64,000 nt of DNA from Verrucomicrobiota bacterium JB023 (lineage in GTDB: Bacteria > Verrucomicrobiota > Verrucomicrobiia > Verrucomicrobiales > Akkermansiaceae): assembly GCA_030673895.1 (NCBI GenBank), contig JAUTCR010000052.1, positions 1-64,000 on the forward strand. The letters are read 5' to 3'. This document shows, piece by piece, positions 1 to 9,349 of this stretch. Both the position numbers and the translations under genes were made by a program. The notes under the pieces were generated by a model. The model made no database searches and was not told the DNA's origin. It worked only from the letters and a program-made list of their open reading frames with translations. Within the stretch, counting starts at the first letter, position 1, and each line of letters opens with the position of its first letter.

Positions 1-2546
1 CCGATGCGATAGGCGCGGTCGGTGGCTTGAGCTTCTGCCGCAGGATTCCACCAGGGATCGTAGTGGATGACGGTGTCGGCTGCAGTGAGATTGAGGCCGG
101 TGCCGCCAGCTTTGAGAGAGATGAGGAAAATGGGGATCTCACTGTTCTGGAACTTATCGACAAGCTGGCCGCGGTTTTGGGACGAGCCGGTCAGCTTGAG
201 GTAAGGAGTGTTGATCCGCTGCAGTTCGCGCTCGATGAGCTCGAGCATCGTAGTGAATTGGGAGAACAATAGGATGCGTCTTTTTTCTGCAAAGAGAGTC
301 TCAAGCAGGTCGAACAGATAGGATAGCTTGGCCGAGGGTTGCGGGCTAACTTGCTCTGATTCGGAGCTGGCGGAATCCGCGTCAGGCTGGTCCCAAGTCG
401 CATCCATGAGGGCGGGGTGGCAGCAAATTTGCCGGAGCTTGAGGAGGGCGTCGAGAATGGTGATTTGCGATTGGGAGAGGCCACGTTCCGCAATGGCGTC
501 GCGGATTCGCTTGTCCATGGTGACTCGCACCGATTCATACAAGTCCTTCTGCCGGGAGGTGAGCTCGATGGGGTGAACGAGGATGGTCTTGGGGGGGAGG
601 TCTTTGGCCACTTCGTCCTTGGTGCGCCGGAGGATGAGGGGGGCGAGTCGTTGGCTGAGGGCCTCGCTACGTTCCTTATCCTCTTCTTTCTCAATCGGCG
701 TTTGGAAGCGGGTGCGGAAGGATTGTAAATCTCCGAGAAAGCCGGGGATGAGAAAGTGGAAGAGACTCCAAAGCTCCGTCAGGTTGTTCTCTACCGGGGT
801 GCCGGAGAGGCAGAGCCGATGCCGTGAATTGAGCTGTCGAGCGGCTTGGGAGACTTTGGCATCAGGGTTCTTGATGTGCTGGGCTTCGTCGAGAATCGCG
901 AAGTTGAATTCGTGCTTCTTCAGGTGCTCGATGTCCCGTTGAAGGAGAGCAAAGGAGGTCAGCACAATGTCCGCGTGGGGGATGGCGGGGTAGGACTTGC
1001 GGCGCTTGGGGCCGGAGAGAGTGAGCACCCGCAGGCTCGGGGTGAACTTCTTGGCCTCCGCTGCCCAATTGGGCACCACCGAGGTGGGAGCGATTACGAG
1101 TGAAGGTTTGGCAGCGTCGCCTGCCTCAGCCTTGGCACGGAGAAGCAGGGTGAGAGTTTGGATCGTCTTCCCGAGCCCCATGTCATCGGCGAGGATGCCA
1201 TTGAGGTCGTTGCTCGCGAGCGACGCCATCCATTCATAGCCCACCTGCTGATACCCGCGCAGGGTCGCCTGCAGGCCCTCGGGGGGGGCAAAGGTGGTTC
1301 GGTGCTTTTGGTCGCGGAGGTTCTCGCGCAATTTTTTGAGCGCCGGTGGGGTGCTCTCGGTAGCAAAGGTTTCCGCCAAGCGGGCGGCATCCACCGGGTG
1401 GATCGGGGCGCCGGGGTCGAGCACGGCAGAGAGGTTGTTGAGGATCTCACGGAGGCGGGAGACGGGCAGGTGGAGCGCCGAGCCATTGGGGAGGTGGACG
1501 AGGTGGCGCTGGTCATCGCCTTTGGTCGTCAATTGCTCAAGAGTGTCGTCCTCCAGCAAGCGGAGAAGAATCGGCAAGAGATCGAAACTTTCTCCATCGA
1601 CCTCGAAGCCAACCGAAAAGGTGAACCATCCTCCGGGAGCTTCGTCGAAGGCTGTGTCCAGCTCATGACTATCGACATCGTAGATGTGATGGCCGAAGTC
1701 GGGGTCGACCTCTACGGTCCAGCCAAGTTGTATTAACTTCGGGATGGCGGTGGCCCGGAACCACGGCCAGTAGAGGTCCGGGGTGGAGTGGTAGGGCTCG
1801 GGGAAATAGGCGGAAGCTTCCTCGGGTTGTTCGCCCTCGGAGAGGTTTTTGCTGGCGAGACCGAGAAGGAAGCGGAAGGAGGGCTGGCTGGCGATGGAGG
1901 TGAGGCCGAGCTTGGCGAGCTCCTCGAGGGCGCGGCGTTCGGCGGCGGCATCACGGGGAAAGGTGGTCTTCTGAGGCAGGCTGGTGAGGGGGAGCGACTC
2001 GCTGCCGTAGGTGACGGTGGGGCGGGCCACGAGCCAAGTGTCGCGGTCGCGCAGGCGGAGAGCCTGCAGGAGGAGGCGGACGACACGGGAGGCCGTGGGC
2101 TCGGGCTGGAGGGTGAGAGAGAACTGTGGAGGTTGAAGAGCGTCCTCGTCCGCGATGGCTGCGGGTGAGCGGGGAGCGTCGCGCTCGGTCGTCTCGTGCC
2201 CCGAGGAGGGAAGTGCGGAGGCCGCGCGAACCGAGGAACTCCAGATTCGGTGGCTCGGCTTGGCGGCGAGAAAGAGAGCGGCCGCAGCATGAGGGCAATC
2301 GTGGGCATGATCACAGGTGCAACTGGTATCGAAGTCCCATCCCGCCTCCTCGGGCCAAAGGTTGACCTCGACATCTTCGCCTTCGCAAGTCGCGGTCAAG
2401 GTGACTGAGCCGTCCTCCAATTTCTCGAGTGCGAGATCGGGGAGAAGTGGCTTTTTACCCAACTTCTTCCCCATCACGAGGATGTGGTCATCGAAGCGGG
2501 GGCACCATTCGAGCGAGGCGAGGAAGGGCTGGAGAGAAGAGGCCAA
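1..2546 (-). CDS. SNF2-family DEAD/DEAH helicase with N-terminal SWIM zinc finger (3' end outside window)
   Basis: ATP-dependent DNA translocase or remodelling helicase of the bacterial SNF2/RapA-like type. The reading frame stays open from about 2546 to the left edge, so the C-terminus is missing. A SWIM-type zinc motif (CxCx5CxH) sits near residues 76-86, Walker A (DDMGLGKT) has its Lys near 460, and motif II is DEAQ near 553. The late motifs [10 protein letters not shown] and [20 protein letters not shown] lie right at the edge. The start is uncertain: TTG 2546 is the only candidate before the upstream stop that keeps a protein-like N-terminus ([11 protein letters not shown]), while ATG 2474 would drop 24 residues. 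It is divergent from tpiA. The family assignment is sure; the cellular role is not known. Confidence 0.93.
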   Translation of the reverse strand, partial: [848 protein letters not shown]

Positions 2547-2697
2547 GGGCGGTTATTTCCGCCCACAATCGCGGAGGAGCAAGTCGGAACTGAGCCTTTT
2601 GACGCCTTCGAAACCGTTTCCGACCTTTCCCTCCTTGCTTGACGGACTCTGACGGGGTAGAGGAGCGGGGCAAACAACGCACCCCGCCTGATTGACA

Positions 2698-3468
2698 ATG
2701 AGAAAGCCGATTATTGCCGCAAACTGGAAGATGAACAAAGGGCCGTCCGAGACGGAGGACTTCTTGACGAGCTTTTTGTCAAAACTGGGCAAGGCCACTG
2801 ACAAGTGCGATATCGTTGTCGCGCCTCCTTTCGTGAGCCTTCCCAAGGCGAGCCAGATTCTGCATAGCCATGATGTCTCCGTCGCTGCGCAGAACGTCTC
2901 CCAATACGATGCCGGAGCCTACACTGGTGAGGTTAATGTCCTCATGTTGCGCGAACTGTTCGTCCCTTACGTGATCCTTGGCCACAGCGAGCGCCGTTCC
3001 GTTTTTGGCGAGAGCGATGAGGTCATCAATGCGAAGATGCTCAAGGCCCGGGAGGTCAACTTGAAGCCCATCTTCTGCATTGGAGAGACCTTGGAAGAGC
3101 GCGAGAGCGGCCAGCTTGAGGCGGTTCTCAAGCGCCAGGTCAACGAGGGCCTGAAAGGATTTTCCGAGAAAGACATGCTCGAGACCGTGGTTGCCTACGA
3201 GCCCGTCTGGGCGATTGGAACCGGCGTGACTGCTTCTCCCGAGCAGGCCCAGGAGGCTCATGCCAAGGTGCGGGTCTTGCTTGCCGAGCTCTTCGGCGGT
3301 GATGTGGCCGATAAGGTCCGCATCCAATACGGCGGCAGTGTGAAGCCTGCCAACGCGGCGGAGCTTCTTAGCCAGCCCGATATTGACGGTGCCTTGGTAG
3401 GTGGAGCAAGCCTCGAGGTGGCGAGCTTCCTACAATTGATCGAAAACGGAACCAACAAGGGCGAATAA
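2698..3468 (+). CDS. tpiA: Triose-phosphate isomerase
   Basis: Interconverts glyceraldehyde-3-phosphate and dihydroxyacetone phosphate in cytoplasmic glycolysis and gluconeogenesis. The 256-residue length is typical of the family. The active-site Lys is in AANWKMN near the N-terminus, the electrophilic His in GHSERR, the base Glu in VAYEPVWAIGTG (loop 6 follows), and the phosphate-binding YGGSV and GALVGGASL are near the C-terminus. I chose ATG 2698 over an in-frame TTG six bases upstream because MRKPIIAANWK is the usual family start. A PEP-CTERM gene follows 35 bases downstream on the same strand. Confidence 0.98.
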   Translation: MRKPIIAANWKMNKGPSETEDFLTSFLSKLGKATDKCDIVVAPPFVSLPKASQILHSHDVSVAAQNVSQYDAGAYTGEVNVLMLRELFVPYVILGHSERRSVFGESDEVINAKMLKAREVNLKPIFCIGETLEERESGQLEAVLKRQVNEGLKGFSEKDMLETVVAYEPVWAIGTGVTASPEQAQEAHAKVRVLLAELFGGDVADKVRIQYGGSVKPANAAELLSQPDIDGALVGGASLEVASFLQLIENGTNKGE

Positions 3469-3503
3469 ACGAGCCTTGTCGGAACCTGCCAGCTGGAGGC
3501 TTG

Positions 3504-3929
3504 ATGAAAACCGCACTTGCTTTGCTTGCCGCTGTTTTCATAAGCCCCGGCCAGTCATTCGCCAGCGTTGTCGATACTTGGTTGTCGAGCGACCCCGATA
3601 GGGCTGCGGCATGGATTCGAGCGCTGGAGGGCGCGACGCCGAGTGGACGGGATGAGCAGCAGTGGGCTCTCCCTTTCGTGCCCGCCTTGAGCAATGGTGA
3701 CACTTGGGACGGCCGCCTCCGTCCGCTCTATCGTTATCGCGAGCAGTTCTTGCTGACGGAGGAGCAGCGGCAGACAATTCATGACTCCCCGGTTTTCTTA
3801 GTCGCGGATTACCGCGAGTCCGGGGAGATGGTTTTTGGGGGCTTTTTGGCTCCTGTTCCCGAGCCTTCGGTTTGGTCGTTTGGAATTCTGGCTTTCGGTG
3901 CGAGCCTAGGCCGACGGAGGAAAGGTTGA
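3504..3929 (+). CDS. Small secreted protein with PEP-CTERM-like sorting tail
   Basis: 141-residue exported protein. An N-terminal signal peptide (MKTALALLAAVF...) is followed by a 90-residue unknown domain. The tail has the PEP-CTERM layout: VPEPS, a short hydrophobic stretch, then the basic end RRRKG. In other bacteria such tails are recognised by an exosortase (EpsH type); none is in this window. A good GGAGG ribosome site at 3495-3499 fixes the ATG. The next gene, isochorismate-synthase-like, starts 4 nt after the stop, so the two are probably co-transcribed. The mature domain is not recognised. Confidence 0.8.
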   Translation: MKTALALLAAVFISPGQSFASVVDTWLSSDPDRAAAWIRALEGATPSGRDEQQWALPFVPALSNGDTWDGRLRPLYRYREQFLLTEEQRQTIHDSPVFLVADYRESGEMVFGGFLAPVPEPSVWSFGILAFGASLGRRRKG

Positions 3930-3933
3930 ACGA

Positions 3934-4932
3934 ATGGACTGGGCTTGTTTTGCGGCTGCGGATGGCCGGATATTTTTGGGCGAAGGTCCATTCGAGCAAA
4001 GGAGTGAGGAGCCCGCCGCCGGGGTGGCCTTCTATCGCAATGATTTCGCCCTCAGCGAGAGCAAGCCTTGGTGGGTGCCGGCCCGGGTGGAGGAGGTGAC
4101 TTCTCTGGAGGCCGTCTTTTCGCAATGTAACGGTCGTCGGGAAGTGGAGTGGGAAGAGATCGATGCGGGACGCTTCGCGGAGGTGTTTCGGGAAGTGACC
4201 GCCGCCATCGGGGGAGGACAGCTTGAGAAGTCGGTGCCTGTGGTCACCGAGCAAGGGCGCTGGCAGGGGCCCCCGTCTGAGTGGGCGGACTTTCCCGGTC
4301 AGCTCGCCAAGGGGATGAGGCTCTTTGGCTGGGGGGAGGCGGGAGCGGGGGTGCTTTCGGCGACTCCCGAGCAGCTCTTCCGCCTCGACCGGGGGCTTCT
4401 GGAGACCATGGCTCTCGCCGGGACCTCCCGCCGTGAAGATCGCGAGCTTTTTGCCGTCGACGAGAAGGAGATTCGAGAGCATGAGTTCGTGGCCCAGACC
4501 TTGATGGCGAAGCTGGCCGACTTTGGCATGGTGCGCCGCAAGGCCCGCCAAGTGATGGATCTCGGGCAGTTGATTCACTTCCACACCCCCATTGAGGTGG
4601 AGCTTTATCAGAATGAATCGCCGGAGCGATTGGTCCGGCGCTTGCATCCTACGCCGGCGCTTGGGCCCCTACCCCGGACGGCGGAGACGCTGGATTGGTT
4701 GCTTGACTGGCGGCAGCGGCTTCATTGTCCCCGCTGGTTTGGAGCGCCTTTTGGCTTTTGGCATGACGGCGTTTTTGAGGCCCTCGTCGGCATCCGCATG
4801 GTTCTCTGGGAAGGGGAGCAGGTCATGGTGCCCTCCGGCTGCGGGGTGATCGAGGCGAGCCGTCTGGTCAACGAGTGGCGGGAACTCCGCCTCAAGCGGG
4901 AAGCGGTGCGCGGGCTTTTCCGTCTGGGCTAG
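3934..4932 (+). CDS. Isochorismate synthase-like chorismate-binding enzyme
   Basis: 332-residue member of the chorismate-utilising family (MenF/EntC/TrpE fold). The C-terminal half carries the family core: REHEFVAQTL, IHFHTPIEVEL, LHPTPALGPLPR, a divergent RWFGAPFGFW segment, and the terminal substrate-binding VPSGCGVIEAS. The LHPTPA..G motif favours isochorismate synthase (menaquinone or siderophore branch) over the anthranilate or aminodeoxychorismate enzymes. The N-terminal part is shorter and more divergent than in E. coli MenF. No other menaquinone genes are nearby. It starts 4 nt after the upstream secreted-protein gene. Confidence 0.85.
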   Translation: MDWACFAAADGRIFLGEGPFEQRSEEPAAGVAFYRNDFALSESKPWWVPARVEEVTSLEAVFSQCNGRREVEWEEIDAGRFAEVFREVTAAIGGGQLEKSVPVVTEQGRWQGPPSEWADFPGQLAKGMRLFGWGEAGAGVLSATPEQLFRLDRGLLETMALAGTSRREDRELFAVDEKEIREHEFVAQTLMAKLADFGMVRRKARQVMDLGQLIHFHTPIEVELYQNESPERLVRRLHPTPALGPLPRTAETLDWLLDWRQRLHCPRWFGAPFGFWHDGVFEALVGIRMVLWEGEQVMVPSGCGVIEASRLVNEWRELRLKREAVRGLFRLG

Positions 4933-4971
4933 ACTGTTTCGCCAGAGTCTGTCCGTCTATCGGGTTTTCCT

Positions 4972-6045
4972 TTAGTCCGCCAACGAGAGCCCGAGAGAAA
5001 GGGGGCTGCGACGATCCGCGATGGTGGGTTGGGGACCGGCTTGCGGCACTTGCTCGGGATCGCCGACATAGAGTAGGCGGGAGCCCGCATCAAAGAGTGC
5101 CGCCGTGCTACCGAGGAAGTCCATGCCGATGATGCCGTCAATCACCCGCCCATTGCGGTCGCGGAAGTTCTTCCGGACAACGGGCAGCGGGGTGACCGCG
5201 ACTTGAAACTCGGACAGCACCAGTCGCTCGAAGAAGACATTCTCCAAGACGGCGGAGCGCACCGGGGCATTATCCCCCGAGGCATCAATGATTCGGGAGG
5301 AGCTGGCCTCGGTGGCCAGATTCATCTGCCGGGCGCTCTCGGCCGAGAGGACGGAGACCTCGGCTCCGGTATCGACGATCCAAGTGATGAGGCGGCCATT
5401 CCAATTCGACTCCAGAACGAGGTGAGGCAGGTCGCGGGCGGGACGCAGGCGGAGGGTGGTGAAGCCGAGACCATTCTGGACGCCGAGAGGGGCGATGCGT
5501 TCGGTCTGCGAGTTGGGCGCGTTGCGACCGGGGACCCAGAAGGCTCCGGTGCGGAGGTCGATTAGCGCGCCCAGAGCCTCAAGGGCGTCGAGGCCCAGCT
5601 GCCCATCATAGCGGGAGGTCGCCGTCTGGCCGAGGTCGTCCTCCGCGAGCATGAAGGGGAAGGGAAGCGCGGAGACGGGCCCGGCAGAGAGAATGCCGAG
5701 GCCGACATTGGAAGTGACAGGCCGTCCGAGAGCCCCCCGGGAGACGACCTTCATTTTTCCGTCGATGCGGAGCCCGAGCGGGACGGCGAGGGAGCTGTCG
5801 AGGTCGGTCGAGTTCGCGCCGGAATCGATGAGCAGGTCAACCGGCTTCCCATTGACGAGAAACTTGCCCGAGTAGCGCGCGTCGTTGCTCGCCTTGCGGA
5901 GCTGGATGGTGGTGTAACCGAGTTGGGTCATCTTCTGCTCGCGCACCCCGTTGCTCTGCCCCACGCCGCTCGGCTGGGAGGGCATGCTACAGCTGACGAG
6001 GGCAAGGCAGAGGGCGAGAAGAGAAAGGAAAAGACGTGAAGACAT
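4972..6045 (-). CDS. Lipoprotein with two retropepsin-like aspartic protease domains
   Basis: 357-residue predicted lipoprotein with lipobox LVSC (Cys19). Two pepsin/retropepsin-type half-domains follow. The first has DSGAN with catalytic-type Asp near 74 and a later GQLGLDALEALGA; the second has DTGAEVS with Asp near 225 and GIIGMDFLG. Each D-T/S-G plus later hydrophobic-G element matches one retropepsin lobe, so a single chain could form the intramolecular equivalent of a retroviral-type dimer. This is inference. It is the last gene of a minus-strand run after the HAD phosphatase, with a 21-nt gap. Its substrate is unknown and its likely location is an envelope membrane facing the periplasm. 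Confidence 0.82.
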   Translation of the reverse strand: MSSRLFLSLLALCLALVSCSMPSQPSGVGQSNGVREQKMTQLGYTTIQLRKASNDARYSGKFLVNGKPVDLLIDSGANSTDLDSSLAVPLGLRIDGKMKVVSRGALGRPVTSNVGLGILSAGPVSALPFPFMLAEDDLGQTATSRYDGQLGLDALEALGALIDLRTGAFWVPGRNAPNSQTERIAPLGVQNGLGFTTLRLRPARDLPHLVLESNWNGRLITWIVDTGAEVSVLSAESARQMNLATEASSSRIIDASGDNAPVRSAVLENVFFERLVLSEFQVAVTPLPVVRKNFRDRNGRVIDGIIGMDFLGSTAALFDAGSRLLYVGDPEQVPQAGPQPTIADRRSPLSLGLSLAD

Positions 6046-6066
6046 GAGGGGAATCCGGGAGGGAGC

Positions 6067-6744
6067 TTAGCTTCTTTCCGATGAACGTCCATGAGAACGC
6101 TTAGCATCAAAGGACGAAGCGACTTCGGAGATACCGTGAAAAACCTGCTCGGCTTCCGAAAAATCGCTGACTTTTGTGATTCGGTTCGGGATGACCCAGC
6201 AGTCCATCCCCGCAGCGTGAGCGGCTTTCATGCCGTTAAAGGAATCCTCAATTACGAGGCAAGAGGCCGGGTCGAGTTCGAGCTGACGGGCGGCCTCGAG
6301 GTAGAGGTCCGGCGCAGGCTTGATGCGGGGGGCATCCCCCCGGCAAACCGTGGTCTCGAAGAAGCTCTCCAAGCTGTGCCGCTGCAGCCAGCCATCGACC
6401 CATTGGTGGGAGGAGGAGGAGACCACGGCAAGGCGGGTGACCGGTGCCAGCTGGGCGAGAACTGCCTCGGCCCCGGGCATGGCACCCTGGTCCGCTAGGT
6501 CGGCTTCGATTTCCCGTTGTCGGCCAGTGTCTAGATCGTGCCAGTCGAAGGATGTCCCGGTGAGGTCCTCAAGGTGGGTCTTGGGTGACCAGGTGGCGAA
6601 GTCGGAGCCGATGCACTGCACGTACACTTCCACGGGGAGATCGTGCCCATGGGCTTGGAAGGTGCGTAACCAAGCTTGATAAATGGCCCACTCGGTATCC
6701 ATCAAGGTGCCGTCGAAATCGAATAATATGGCCTCGAACTTCAC
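6067..6744 (-). CDS. HAD-superfamily hydrolase, beta-phosphoglucomutase/phosphatase type
   Basis: About 225 residues. Motif I is FDFDGT with nucleophile Asp9 and general acid Asp11. Motif II is VVSSSSHQW, motif III Lys is in IKPAPDLYLEAA, and motif IV is VIEDSFNGMKAA. The helical cap between motifs I and II makes it a subfamily I HAD like phosphoglycolate phosphatase or beta-phosphoglucomutase; the substrate cannot be read from sequence. The start is set at GTG 6744 (MKFEAILFDFDGT). An in-frame TTG at 6753 would add three residues. It lies between the membrane protein at 6814 and the retropepsin lipoprotein, all in the same direction. Confidence 0.9.
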   Translation of the reverse strand: MKFEAILFDFDGTLMDTEWAIYQAWLRTFQAHGHDLPVEVYVQCIGSDFATWSPKTHLEDLTGTSFDWHDLDTGRQREIEADLADQGAMPGAEAVLAQLAPVTRLAVVSSSSHQWVDGWLQRHSLESFFETTVCRGDAPRIKPAPDLYLEAARQLELDPASCLVIEDSFNGMKAAHAAGMDCWVIPNRITKVSDFSEAEQVFHGISEVASSFDAKRSHGRSSERS

Positions 6745-6813
6745 GTGCGGCAATCTTGTTCAGCTGTGCGGAATGGCCAAGTGGAATCCGCATCCACTTG
6801 ACTCAAATGCCTC

Positions 6814-7395
6814 TCACTGTGGAACAGGAGGAGGATTCCGGGGTTTGCTGAAGATGGAGATGATTCCCCAGACCATGGTGATGAATCCGATGATGCCCAG
6901 AAGGAACGCTCCGCCGGCACTCCCCAGGAGCTTGGTGAAGATCGCGCCGAAGGTGCCGTGGGTCACCGAGATGATGCGGGGTTCGCCCGGCGGGCCCTTA
7001 ACCTGCAAGGTGTAGGTGCCGGCCTCCGGAGTGTTGAAGGTGCCGACTGCCGAGCGGCGGGTGCTGCCGAAATGGCTCGTGGTATTCATCCCCGAGGGCT
7101 CCAGGGGAGCGAGAGGTTCGCCTCGGATGGTAGTCATCTCAAAGGAGAAGCCGCCGGGGAGGGCGGGTGGATTCTCGATGAAGGAGCTTGCATAATAAGT
7201 CTCATAGTCGTGCCAGACGGTGATTTTGGTCGCTTCTTTAACCGTAAAATCCGCCGAGCCGGGCGCCTCGAAGGCGACGAGCGACTTGGTGTTCTTAACG
7301 GTGGAGCTGAAGGCGCTCACCAAGAGGTAAACGGCGATGGCCCAGCAGGCGACAGTGGCTCCGAAGAGGAGCGAGAGTTTCAGTGGCTTAGTCAT
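6814..7395 (-). CDS. Membrane protein of unknown function, two TM segments
   Basis: 193-residue protein with a TM helix near residues 9-29, a soluble roughly 115-residue middle domain probably outside the cytoplasm, and a second TM helix (LLGIIGFITMVWGII) just before a short proline-rich tail. The middle looks like a beta-sandwich (AGTYTLQVKGPPGEP) but I do not recognise a family. It starts 18 nt after the sppA stop and is probably co-transcribed with it, so a link to membrane protein turnover is possible but unproven. Confidence 0.75.
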   Translation of the reverse strand: MTKPLKLSLLFGATVACWAIAVYLLVSAFSSTVKNTKSLVAFEAPGSADFTVKEATKITVWHDYETYYASSFIENPPALPGGFSFEMTTIRGEPLAPLEPSGMNTTSHFGSTRRSAVGTFNTPEAGTYTLQVKGPPGEPRIISVTHGTFGAIFTKLLGSAGGAFLLGIIGFITMVWGIISIFSKPRNPPPVPQ

Positions 7396-7413
7396 TGGAG
7401 CCCTCGGCGATTG

Positions 7414-9177
7414 TCAGTAGGTGGGGATGGGTGGGGCGATGAGCTGGACGCGTTCCGCCTCAAAGCTGCGCAGGGTGGCGAGCGCTTCCCGGATCTGGCG
7501 AGCCTTGGTCTCGGGGAGGCTTTGGAGCAGAGGATTGATAGTGAGCAAGCTCTCGATGTTCAGGCTGTCGGTGCGGGTCTGCATAGAAATGAATTCATCA
7601 CTGCTCTTCTCCGGCTCTTGGTTGAAGAGGTTATCCAGCGGGCTGGTGGGCTCGGGGAGCAGAATCGCTCTGGGAGAGTCGATATCACTCAGCTCGACTG
7701 CCCGGGCAATCGCTTCATTCAGGCCGCCCAACTCGTCGACCAATCCCAAGCGGAGGGCGTCGCTGCCAGTATAGACCCGTCCTCCGGCCAGCTTCTCGAG
7801 GTCTTTGGCGAGCTTATGGCCGCGGCCGTCCAGGATGCGCTGCTTGAAGGTGCGGTAAACATCCAGCATGGAATTCCGGATGATGGTGCGCTCCTGCTTG
7901 GTGAAGGGGCGGGTGGAATTGTAGATGTCCGCATGGTCGCCACGCTTCATCTCGTGAGTGGTGATGCCCAATTTCTCAAGCGCTCCGCCCATGGCGAGCT
8001 TCATTCCCACCACGCCGATGGAGCCGGTGATGGTGGCCGGCTCGGCGAAAATCTCATCGGCTGCGCTGGAGACGTAGTATCCACCGCTGGCGGCGACTGC
8101 GCCCATGGAGACGAGGAAGGGGCGCCCGGTGCGGGAGAATTCCTCGGTGGCTTCCCAGAGAATCTCGGAGGCCAACGCCGAGCCGCCGGGCGAGTTCACG
8201 CGCAGGACCAAGGCGCGGCACATTTCATCATCAGTCGCGGCGAGGATCTCATCGCGCACGGGGCTGATGCTCTCGAAGGTGATGCCGGCATCAAGCGCGA
8301 CCACGGCGACGTATTCCTCCTCGGGAGAACTCTTTTCCCCAGAGGAGAACATCAGCTTCATGAGGTCGAGCATGCTGTCGATCTCCGGCTCACTACTCTC
8401 GCCCCGCGCGTAGTCAGGCTTGAATTCCAGATTGCTGTAGAGGTCCTGCAGCTCGTTGACGAAGTCGGTGCGGTATTGCAGCCGGTCGACGAGGTTCTTG
8501 GCTTTCGCTTCTTCCGCCGTCACGAAGCCTTGGTCGACAAGGCTTGCAAGTGAATCCCGGGTAATGCCCCGACCAACGGCGATTTCCGTGAGCAGGGTGT
8601 TGTGAATGGAGTCAAAGAGTTCCTGCGATTGCTTCTCAGCGGCCTTCGAGGGGCCGGTGCGGTAGAAGTTTTCGCCCGCGGACTTGAAGTCACCGATGTG
8701 GACGACGTCGGCGACGATTCCGGCCTTGTCGAGAAGGCCCTTGAAATACATCGACTCTGCGAAAAGACCGGAGAGGGAGACGTCGCCTTCCGGGTTCAGG
8801 GTCAAATGGGTCGCGGCCGAGCCAAGCAGCGCCGTTTGTGAGTTGAGAGAATCGGTGTAGAGCCAGACCTCCTTGCCTGCCTCACGAATGTCGAGCAGAC
8901 CCCGGCGAATTTCCTCAAGTTGAGCGAGAGAGATGGCCGCTTGGTCGACCTCCAGGACGACGGCGGGGATCTCCTCATCAGCGGCTGCCTTTTCCAATGA
9001 GCGGACGACATCGAAGTGGGTCAGCGGGCGATGGGGGTTGGTATCGAATTCGAAGAGACCCGACGGGACGTTGCCGCTCTCGGTGAGCATGCCTGCGAGA
9101 TCGTAGACGGGGATGACAGGTTCGGCCAAAAGAGTCCCCGCAGCCATGGCCACGGAAAGGCAGGTCATTTTCATCAT
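7414..9177 (-). CDS. sppA: Signal peptide peptidase SppA, long (67K-type) form
   Basis: 587-residue serine protease that degrades cleaved signal peptides in the membrane (family S49). It has the two-repeat architecture of the long form. The N-terminal repeat carries the catalytic Lys165 in GDFKSAGE, and the C-terminal repeat carries the nucleophile Ser364 in AASGGYY. Their separation of 199 residues is close to the E. coli Lys209/Ser409 pair. An N-terminal hydrophobic segment anchors or exports it. VNSPGGSALASE and GSIGVVG are further family signatures. It is preceded by transketolase with a clear terminator in between, and a membrane protein gene follows after 18 nt. Confidence 0.96.
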   Translation of the reverse strand: MMKMTCLSVAMAAGTLLAEPVIPVYDLAGMLTESGNVPSGLFEFDTNPHRPLTHFDVVRSLEKAAADEEIPAVVLEVDQAAISLAQLEEIRRGLLDIREAGKEVWLYTDSLNSQTALLGSAATHLTLNPEGDVSLSGLFAESMYFKGLLDKAGIVADVVHIGDFKSAGENFYRTGPSKAAEKQSQELFDSIHNTLLTEIAVGRGITRDSLASLVDQGFVTAEEAKAKNLVDRLQYRTDFVNELQDLYSNLEFKPDYARGESSEPEIDSMLDLMKLMFSSGEKSSPEEEYVAVVALDAGITFESISPVRDEILAATDDEMCRALVLRVNSPGGSALASEILWEATEEFSRTGRPFLVSMGAVAASGGYYVSSAADEIFAEPATITGSIGVVGMKLAMGGALEKLGITTHEMKRGDHADIYNSTRPFTKQERTIIRNSMLDVYRTFKQRILDGRGHKLAKDLEKLAGGRVYTGSDALRLGLVDELGGLNEAIARAVELSDIDSPRAILLPEPTSPLDNLFNQEPEKSSDEFISMQTRTDSLNIESLLTINPLLQSLPETKARQIREALATLRSFEAERVQLIAPPIPTY

Positions 9178-9291
9178 ATTGACTACATACTCCGTAAAAG
9201 CGCCGATTCTTCAACAAGAGTTTTCCGCAAGGGGGAGAGATGCCTGGCCATTGCGAGGGCTCGGCTTGTCCCTCCCCGGGGCGAGGGGGAT

Positions 9292-9323
9292 AAAAAAACG
9301 CGCCCCCGGAGGGACGCGCTTTG
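9292..9323 (-). terminator. Intrinsic terminator of transketolase gene
   Basis: Read on the minus strand, an 8-bp G+C stem (9311-9318 with 9299-9306, one G-U pair) has a 4-nt loop and runs straight into seven T residues (9298-9292). It lies 27 nt past the tkt stop and before sppA. Confidence 0.88.
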
Positions 9324-9349
9324 AGCAGAATTCGAGAGATGCCAAGCGC

